Assembly (NCBI RefSeq): GCF_934560975.1
Contig: NZ_CAKTFO010000008.1
Span: 35,492-99,491, forward strand
Length of the DNA stretch: 64,000 nt
Origin: an uncultured Sphingomonas sp.
GTDB taxonomy: Bacteria > Pseudomonadota > Alphaproteobacteria > Sphingomonadales > Sphingomonadaceae
Direction: 5' to 3'
Shown here: positions 58,700 through 64,000 of the stretch, in pieces
How positions within the stretch are numbered: the first letter of the stretch is position 1
Layout: each line of letters starts with the position of its first letter
The notes under the pieces: generated by a model
The model's input: only the letters and a program-made list of their open reading frames with translations
What the model was told of the DNA's origin: nothing
Databases searched by the model: none
Position numbers and translations under genes: made by a program

Positions 58700-60003
58700 G
58701 CGGAGCGGACGACCAATATGCTCACGGTCCGGTGCCGGCCGGCGTGACCGTGCCGGGCTGGCGCGTCGGCCTGATCGTCGCCAGTTTCTCCATCGGCCTG
58801 CCCGATTTCCTGAACGGCGCGCACAATGCGCTGGCTTTGGGGCTGGGACGGGCCGTCCTGGCGGCGCTGATCGCGGGCGCGGTGCTGTGCATCGGCGGCT
58901 GCCTGACCGCCACCGTCAGCGTCCGCTCGCGCCTGTCGACCTATCTCCTCACCCGCCGCTCGTTCGGCACGCGTGGGGCGGCGCTGATCAACGTCGTGGT
59001 CGCGCTGATCCACTTCTGCTGGTTCGGGGTCAACGCCTCCTTCTTCGGCGAAGCGGTGGGCGCCGCCGCCGCCGCCAACGGCCTGCCGTCCAGTTTCCCG
59101 CTGATGGTGGTGATCGGCAGCGTGCTGATGACCGTGTCGACCATGATCGGCTTCCGCGCGCTCGACCGGTTGGCGATGCTGGCGGTGCCGGTGCTGGCGG
59201 CGGTGCTGGTGGCGGTGGTATGGGCCACGGTCGGCGCGCACGGAGTGGTGACCGCGCCCTCGCCGCATCCGCCCGAACCGATGCGCCTGGGCATCGCGGT
59301 GTCGGCGCTGATCGGCGCCTACATGCTGGCGGTCGCGACCATGCCGGACCTGACCCGCTTCGTCCGCACGCGGCGGGGCGCGCTGTCGGCAATGGCGATC
59401 TCCTTCCCGATCGCGACGCCGCTGATGATGACCGCAGCGGCCATTCCTGCGCTCGCGACCGGGGAGACGAGCCTGATGAAGCTTGTGCAGACCTCCGGCT
59501 TCGGCACGGCGGTCCTGTTCCTGCTGGTGCTGCCGACGTGGACCATCAACGCGCTCAACCTGTATTCGGCCAGCCTGTCGCTCAGCACGACCTTCCCGGC
59601 GGTGCGTCAGTGGATCTTTGTCGTGACGGGGGGCGTGGTCGGCACGGTGTTCGCGCTGCTCGGCATTCTGGACGCATTCATCCCGTTCGTGCTGTTCCTG
59701 GGCCTCATCATCCCGCCGATCGCGGCCATCTATGTGATCGACGGCTTCACCCGCTTCCGAAATGTCGACGCGGCGCGTTCGCTGGACGGCATCGGGGCGG
59801 TGCGGTGGACACCGCTGCTGGTCTGGATCGGGTCCGCGCTGGTCGCATCGCTTGCCGCCTACACCGACTGGTCGCTGACGCGCGTGCCGGCGCTGGATGC
59901 GACATTGGTGGCGGCGGTCGCCTATCTGCTGGCGCTACGGTGGGAAAGGACGAGCGGCCGGGCGCCCCGATGGCGCGCGCCGGCGGGCGCCGCGCGTCGC
60001 TGA
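58687..60003 (+). CDS. Cytosine/purine permease family transporter (NCS1)
   Basis: 438 residues, about 12 membrane helices. NCS1 features: GLIVASFSIGLPDFLNGAHNALALGLG at the first helices, NASFFGEAVG, MPDLTRFVRT and LYSASLSLST. Transports a nucleobase, hydantoin or allantoin with a cation. Last gene of the operon with HyuA-like and DUF917 proteins; it would bring in their substrate. The start lies 13 bases inside the upstream gene. Confidence 0.9.
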   Translation: MDGVSGADDQYAHGPVPAGVTVPGWRVGLIVASFSIGLPDFLNGAHNALALGLGRAVLAALIAGAVLCIGGCLTATVSVRSRLSTYLLTRRSFGTRGAALINVVVALIHFCWFGVNASFFGEAVGAAAAANGLPSSFPLMVVIGSVLMTVSTMIGFRALDRLAMLAVPVLAAVLVAVVWATVGAHGVVTAPSPHPPEPMRLGIAVSALIGAYMLAVATMPDLTRFVRTRRGALSAMAISFPIATPLMMTAAAIPALATGETSLMKLVQTSGFGTAVLFLLVLPTWTINALNLYSASLSLSTTFPAVRQWIFVVTGGVVGTVFALLGILDAFIPFVLFLGLIIPPIAAIYVIDGFTRFRNVDAARSLDGIGAVRWTPLLVWIGSALVASLAAYTDWSLTRVPALDATLVAAVAYLLALRWERTSGRAPRWRAPAGAARR

Positions 60004-60169
60004 ACGCCGGTGCGGTCGCATGTGGGGGCATGATTACCCGTTTAGCCCTCCTCTTACCCCTCAAAGACCATGATGTTGTCGGCAGACTGATCTTGAATGT
60101 GTCCGGGTGACGAAAGCCAAAGGCAAGCACCTTCTAGGCAACCTGCAGGGGAACCAGGGAGTACAAGGG

Positions 60170-62329
60170 ATGAAGCGGACCACTTGTGGCCACAGGGCTC
60201 GAACGATCCGGTTGGCACTAATGGCGACATGTTACATGATTGCGTCGCCCCCCATGGCCCATGCGCAGGATGCGACGGCCACACCCAAAGACGCCGTCGC
60301 TGAGGATGCGCATGCCGAGGGTGACGTGGTCATCACCGGCGCGCGCGCCGTGGCCGCGACCAAGACCGACACGCCGCTGATCGAAGTGCCGCAGGCGATC
60401 AGCGTCATCACAGCGCAGGAGTTCAAGGACCGCACGGTCGTCGATTTCCAGGACATCTACCGCTACAGCGCGGGTGTTTCCGCCAACAACAGCGTCGATT
60501 CCCGCGGTGACTTCGTAGTGACGCGCGGCTTCGACGCGGCGCAATATGTCGACGGGCTGAAGCGGATGCCCGACTTCATCTACGGCGCGCGGCTGGAACC
60601 GTTCACGCTGGAACGGGCGGAAGTGCTGCGTGGGCCGTCGTCGGTGCTGTACGGTGCCGGCGGCCCCGGCGGCGTCCTCAACGGCGTCAGCAAAGTGCCG
60701 CAATTCGAGTTTGCCGGCCTGGCGGGCATCACCGGCGGTACGGACAAGCGCATCCAGGGCCAGATCGACATAACGGCACCGCTGACGGAGAATGTCGCCG
60801 CCCGCTTCGTCGGCGTGGCGCGCAATGCCCAGAACCAGTGGCACCTTCCCGACGACCGCGTGCTCGTCAATCCGTCGCTTCGTTTCCGCTTCGGTACAGG
60901 CACGGACATCACGCTGATCGGCCTCTACCAGAAGGACAAGCAGGGCTCGCTCGGCTACGTGCTGCTGGACAATTCGCGGCTCAACACCGATCGCTCGCGC
61001 CGCGTGAAGTTCGATTTCTTCGCGGGGGAACCCGATTTCTCGGGCATGGACACCGAATATTCGGTGGCCAGCATCATCGTGAACCAGCGGTTCGGCGACA
61101 ACGTCTCGTTCCGCAGCGCGTCGCGCTATAGCGACATGAACACCGATTATCAGGAAGTCCTGCCGCGTTATCTGGCCAATCCGTTCGCCGATGCCGCGCG
61201 GACGGAGCTGCGGCGCGAATTCTACGTCAATTACGAAAACAGCCGCGTCTTCAACAGCGACAACAACCTGTCCGCGACGCTCAACATCGGCCCGCTCGAA
61301 AACAAGTTGCTGGCAGGCGCGGACTACACCTGGTTCAAGCAGAGCAAGAACGAAGGATTTTCCTACGACGATCTGGTCATCCCAGGATCGTTTCCCTACC
61401 CGTCGCCGCCGCCGATCAATATCTTCAACCCGCAATATGGCGCGCCAATCAACACCGGCGCGTTCAACTTCCTCGATTACAAAAGCAGCCAGATCGGCCT
61501 CTATTTGCAGGATCAGATCAGCTACGCCGACCGGGTCCATGTCGTGCTGGGCATCCGACGCGACCGCGCCACGTCCGAACGGAACGGGGTGAAGGAGGAT
61601 GCGCAGGTCAAATGGTCGTTCCGCGGCGGCATCATCGCCGAGGTGGTCGATGGCATCTCCCCCTACTTCAACTATGCAGAATCGTTCCTGCCGGTGCCCG
61701 GCGGCGACTTTTACGGCAATGCCTTCAAACCCCGCGTCGCACGCCAGTATGAAGGCGGCGCCAAGTGGGAGCCGATCCACGGCGCATTGTTGAGCGTCGC
61801 CTATTTCGACATTAAGGAAAGCAACTACGTCTCGCAGGATCCGGTCAATATCCAGAACTTCATCCAGGGCGGCACCGTCGGATCGAAGGGCGTCGAGGCG
61901 GAGGCGGTAATCCGCATCCCGCAGAATTTCGACGTCACCGCGTCCTACACCTACGTCAACGCCAAGGCGCTGACCGCCAGCTCGACCGTGGCGGCGGGCG
62001 ACCGCATTTCCGGGCAGCCGCGCCAGCTGGCCAGCGTCTGGGGATCCAAGACGGTCGAACTGGCGAACGATTGGGTGCTGCGCGCGGGTGCGGGCGTGCG
62101 CTACATCGGCAACAAGATCGACGCGAGCCAGACATTCCTGACCCCGTCGGTCACGCTGGTCGACGGCATGCTGTCCGCGTCCAGGGGCCCCTGGCTGGCG
62201 TCGATCAATGCCAGCAACCTGTTCAACGTCAAATATTACGACATCTGCTCGGTCTTCACCGCCGACAACGGCCATTGCACGCCCGCCAAGGACCGCACCC
62301 TGGTCGCGACCCTTACCCGACGCTTTTAG
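60170..62329 (+). CDS. TonB-dependent siderophore-type receptor
   Basis: 719 residues from the ATG at 60170; an in-frame start at 60107 adds residues that do not look like a signal. Signal peptide ends near MAHAQ (~33). Plug: VVITGARAVAATKTDTPLIEVPQAISVITAQEF, YSAGVSANNSVDSRGDFVVTRGF, ERAEVLRGPSSVLYGAGGPGGVLNGVSK, the ferric-siderophore (FhuA/FepA-like) pattern. Barrel ends TLVATLTRRF with terminal Phe. Single gene. No Fur box was recognised. Confidence 0.92.
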   Translation: MKRTTCGHRARTIRLALMATCYMIASPPMAHAQDATATPKDAVAEDAHAEGDVVITGARAVAATKTDTPLIEVPQAISVITAQEFKDRTVVDFQDIYRYSAGVSANNSVDSRGDFVVTRGFDAAQYVDGLKRMPDFIYGARLEPFTLERAEVLRGPSSVLYGAGGPGGVLNGVSKVPQFEFAGLAGITGGTDKRIQGQIDITAPLTENVAARFVGVARNAQNQWHLPDDRVLVNPSLRFRFGTGTDITLIGLYQKDKQGSLGYVLLDNSRLNTDRSRRVKFDFFAGEPDFSGMDTEYSVASIIVNQRFGDNVSFRSASRYSDMNTDYQEVLPRYLANPFADAARTELRREFYVNYENSRVFNSDNNLSATLNIGPLENKLLAGADYTWFKQSKNEGFSYDDLVIPGSFPYPSPPPINIFNPQYGAPINTGAFNFLDYKSSQIGLYLQDQISYADRVHVVLGIRRDRATSERNGVKEDAQVKWSFRGGIIAEVVDGISPYFNYAESFLPVPGGDFYGNAFKPRVARQYEGGAKWEPIHGALLSVAYFDIKESNYVSQDPVNIQNFIQGGTVGSKGVEAEAVIRIPQNFDVTASYTYVNAKALTASSTVAAGDRISGQPRQLASVWGSKTVELANDWVLRAGAGVRYIGNKIDASQTFLTPSVTLVDGMLSASRGPWLASINASNLFNVKYYDICSVFTADNGHCTPAKDRTLVATLTRRF

Positions 62330-62378
62330 GGGTAAACCGGGCCGGCCACCGCCGGCTCGGTCTTGCGGCGCCGGCCGC

Positions 62379-63419
62379 TCACGCCGCGCGTGCCTCCACC
62401 GGCTCCGCTGCACCGCGCAGCAGCCCGAACAGGTCGCGCGGGTCCGTCGGCGCGGTCAGCAGGTCGAGGGTGCGGTGGAACCGTGCGTCGTGCGTTTGCG
62501 CATACAGGTAGCGCAGTGCGGAGAAGTCCTCGACCGCGAAACCGACCGAATCAAACAGTGTGATCTCGTCGCGGCTGCGGCGGCCCAGCGCCTGGCCCGC
62601 CAACACCTGCCACAATTCGGTGACCGGAAAGTCCGCCGGCATCTGCTGGATCTCACCCTCGATCCGGGTCTGCGGGGCATGTTCGACGAAGACGCGCGCG
62701 CGGTCGAGGATCGCGGGCTGCAATTCGGTCTTGCCCGGACAGTCGCCGCCCACCGCATTGATGTGCACCCCGCCGCCGATCATGTTGTCGGACAGGATGG
62801 TCGCGCGCCGCTTGTCCGCGGTCACGGTGGTGATGATGTCTGCGCCCTGCACCGCATCAGGCGCGGATGCCGCGACCTCGATCGACAGGCCATGGCCTGC
62901 CATGTTGCGCAGGAACTTGGCCGTCGCCGCCGGATCAATATCATGGACGCGCAGGTGGGTGATGCCGATCCGGTCGGCGAACGCGACCGCCTGGAACTCG
63001 GCCTGCGCGCCCAGCCCGATCAGCGCCATGGTGCGCGCATCGGACCGGGCAAGATGGCTGGCCGCGAGCGCCGAGGTGGCGGCGGTCCGCAATGCCGTCA
63101 GCAACGTCATTTCGGCCACCATCACCGGATATCCGGTGGCGACGTCCGCCAGCACGCCGAAACCGGTAACCGTCTGCAATCCAGCCTGAAAATTGGCCGG
63201 GTGCCCGTTCACATACTTGAAGGCGAAGGCGTTCGCGTCAGCGGTCGGCATCAGCTCGATCACTCCGGTCGGCGAATGGGCGGCATAGCGCGGCGATTTG
63301 TCGAAATCGTTCCAGCGCACGAAATCATGCTCGATTGCGTCCGACAAGTCGCGGATGATCCGCGCGACGCCCTGTTCCGCCACCAGATCGATAACGTGCT
63401 TCACCTCGACAACCCGCAT
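62379..63419 (-). CDS. Ornithine cyclodeaminase
   Basis: 346 residues from the ATG at 63419, with GGGGAGAACGAG upstream. NAD-dependent enzyme turning L-ornithine into L-proline and ammonia. Rossmann motif LIGLGAQAEFQAVAF (~135), substrate-side FAFKYVNGHPANFQAGLQTV and GGDCPGKTELQPAIL, with Asp in the latter as the catalytic residue. Close to classical Ocd rather than siderophore-type SbnB by length and motif, though the adjacent siderophore receptor leaves that possible. Divergent from an Lrp-type regulator, as is usual for proline and ornithine genes. Confidence 0.92.
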   Translation of the reverse strand: MRVVEVKHVIDLVAEQGVARIIRDLSDAIEHDFVRWNDFDKSPRYAAHSPTGVIELMPTADANAFAFKYVNGHPANFQAGLQTVTGFGVLADVATGYPVMVAEMTLLTALRTAATSALAASHLARSDARTMALIGLGAQAEFQAVAFADRIGITHLRVHDIDPAATAKFLRNMAGHGLSIEVAASAPDAVQGADIITTVTADKRRATILSDNMIGGGVHINAVGGDCPGKTELQPAILDRARVFVEHAPQTRIEGEIQQMPADFPVTELWQVLAGQALGRRSRDEITLFDSVGFAVEDFSALRYLYAQTHDARFHRTLDLLTAPTDPRDLFGLLRGAAEPVEARAA

Positions 63420-63503
63420 GCTCGTTCTCCCCGATTTACCAGAGGTGTAAGATGCAGACGTGCCGCCCGATACTGACAGGTAGAGACAAAGTGCCTGCCC
63501 GCG

Positions 63504-63531
63504 TTGACAATATGCCCGCCGCCGATAGGCA
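63504..63531 (+). promoter_or_regulatory. Possible promoter of the Lrp-type gene
   Basis: TTGACA (63504-63509), a 16-base spacer and TAGGCA (63526-63531). The start codon at 63540 is so close that the mRNA would be nearly leaderless. Confidence 0.3.
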
Positions 63532-63539
63532 CATTGTTC

Positions 63540-63965
63540 ATGCAGGATCTGGATGCAATCGATCGTCGCCTTGTTGCGGCGTTGCGCGCGGATGGCCGTG
63601 CGCCCGTCGCGCGCCTGGCGCAGCAACTGCAACTGTCCCGCGCCACCGTTGAAAAGCGGATCGCGCGCATGGTCGATGGGGGCACCATCCTGGGCTTCAC
63701 CGTGCGCGCGCGCGATCATGGCGGGGCGGGTGTGCGCGCGGTGATGCTGATCGAAGTGGCGGGCCGTTCCACCAGCGCCGTAATCCGCAGCCTCAAGACC
63801 TTGCCCGAGCTGGAGGCGCTGCACACCACCAACGGCGGGTGGGATCTGATCGCCGACATCTACACCGCCTCGCTCGCCGATTTCGATCGTTTGCTGCGGG
63901 AGGTGCGCAGCATCGATGGTGTGCTAGGTCGTAGACTCATAAGCTCGGAGCCACAGCCGCATTGA
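63540..63965 (+). CDS. Lrp/AsnC-family regulator, C-terminus replaced by IS sequence
   Basis: 141 residues from ATG 63540. Helix-turn-helix: DLDAIDRRLVAALRADGRAPVARLAQQLQLSRATVEKRI; then the RAM effector domain (GVRAVMLIEVAG, LPELEALHTTNGGWDLIADIYTASL, VRSIDGVLG). The family's last strand should follow (x-x-T-E-T-S-x-L-L); instead, straight after VLG at the CTAG site 63924-63927, the frame reads RRLISSEPQPH, antisense to a transposase end. So the insertion removed about ten native residues. Effector binding or oligomerisation may be damaged; the DNA-binding part is intact. Likely regulates the divergent cyclodeaminase gene. Confidence 0.85.
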   Translation: MQDLDAIDRRLVAALRADGRAPVARLAQQLQLSRATVEKRIARMVDGGTILGFTVRARDHGGAGVRAVMLIEVAGRSTSAVIRSLKTLPELEALHTTNGGWDLIADIYTASLADFDRLLREVRSIDGVLGRRLISSEPQPH

Positions 63966-64000
63966 GGCAAGCTGGACCATGGCGAGGAAGTTGGTGGCGA
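63924..64000 (-). mobile_element. IS5-family-like transposase, C-terminal end (runs off the window)
   Basis: On the minus strand the last 25 codons read ATNFLAMVQLASMRLWLRAYESTT and a TAG stop at 63924-63926. NFLA-x-VQLAS-x-R-x-WLRAYES is the characteristic end of IS5-family transposases. The stop lies within CTAG, the kind of 4-bp target (YTAR) that IS5-type elements choose, so the element's edge is probably here. The rest is outside the window. Confidence 0.75.

Noticed and set aside
60218..62413. 731-codon minus-strand frame opposite the siderophore receptor
   Set aside because: Arg/Asp/Val-rich shadow without any motif; the plus strand has signal peptide, plug and barrel.

Overview
The window is GC-rich, densely coded DNA whose gene content points to a sphingomonad (Alphaproteobacteria, Sphingomonadaceae). 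The pointers are four TonB-dependent receptors (one cut by the window edge) with the plug motifs of that group, a pectin-sugar utilisation locus, a DUF892/DUF2945 stress set, PaoABC-type oxidoreductase genes and FadR, LysR, Lrp and LAL regulators. No rRNA, tRNA or CRISPR was seen. The assignment rests on gene families only; no 16S or other marker is present.

Layout. 1-505: 5' end of a TonB receptor. 1312-1773: trmL. 1793-12050: a signalling island. A PLP oxoamine synthase and a lone receiver protein sit among four paralogous membrane proteins that share one N-terminal multi-pass sensor but end differently: an intact histidine kinase, a kinase with a ruined ATP site, a HisKA relic fused to GGDEF-EAL, and a sensor with no output. 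A double-barrel OmpW protein closes the synthase operon. 12097-20454: pectin/uronate locus (DUF2264, DUF4861, FadR-type regulator, a receptor of about 1000 residues, GH105, KduI), with the same 13-bp operator-like palindrome in the regulator/DUF4861 intergenic region and at the receptor promoter. 20888-27276: LOV hybrid kinase, two DUF892 proteins, GH8 enzyme, MDR dehydrogenase and DUF2945. 27583-32355: GGDEF-EAL protein, YfiR-like protein and TonB receptor. 32436-35747: four translationally coupled genes (GT2, acyl-CoA dehydrogenase-like, PIG-L deacetylase, methyltransferase) resembling a pathway for a small modified sugar. 35857-39826: Na/Pi transporter family protein, photolyase and DHH phosphoesterase.

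39885-49479 is a decaying stretch around an intact paoABC operon and an L,D-transpeptidase/lipoprotein pair. It holds a LysR gene with no usable start codon, a truncated and frameshifted cupin gene, the first 37 codons of an SDR gene, a frameshifted secreted trypsin-like protease and an aldo/keto reductase with internal deletions. The genes usually found together as a cupin/SDR/AKR/LysR group appear here as remnants.

49476-60003: a MOSC-ferredoxin reductase and YtcJ-like amidohydrolase pair, then a large LuxR-type (LAL) regulator divergent from an operon of hydantoinase-A-like protein, DUF917 protein and cytosine/purine permease. 60170-63419: siderophore-type TonB receptor and ornithine cyclodeaminase. 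The last gene, a divergent Lrp regulator, loses its C-terminus to an IS5-like element that runs off the window.

The strongest candidate for an undescribed system is the 1.8-12 kb island: a possible small-molecule synthase with a family of same-sensor, different-output membrane proteins. The assignment as signal synthase and receptors is inference from architecture; the paralogy, the motif losses and the operon layout can be read directly.
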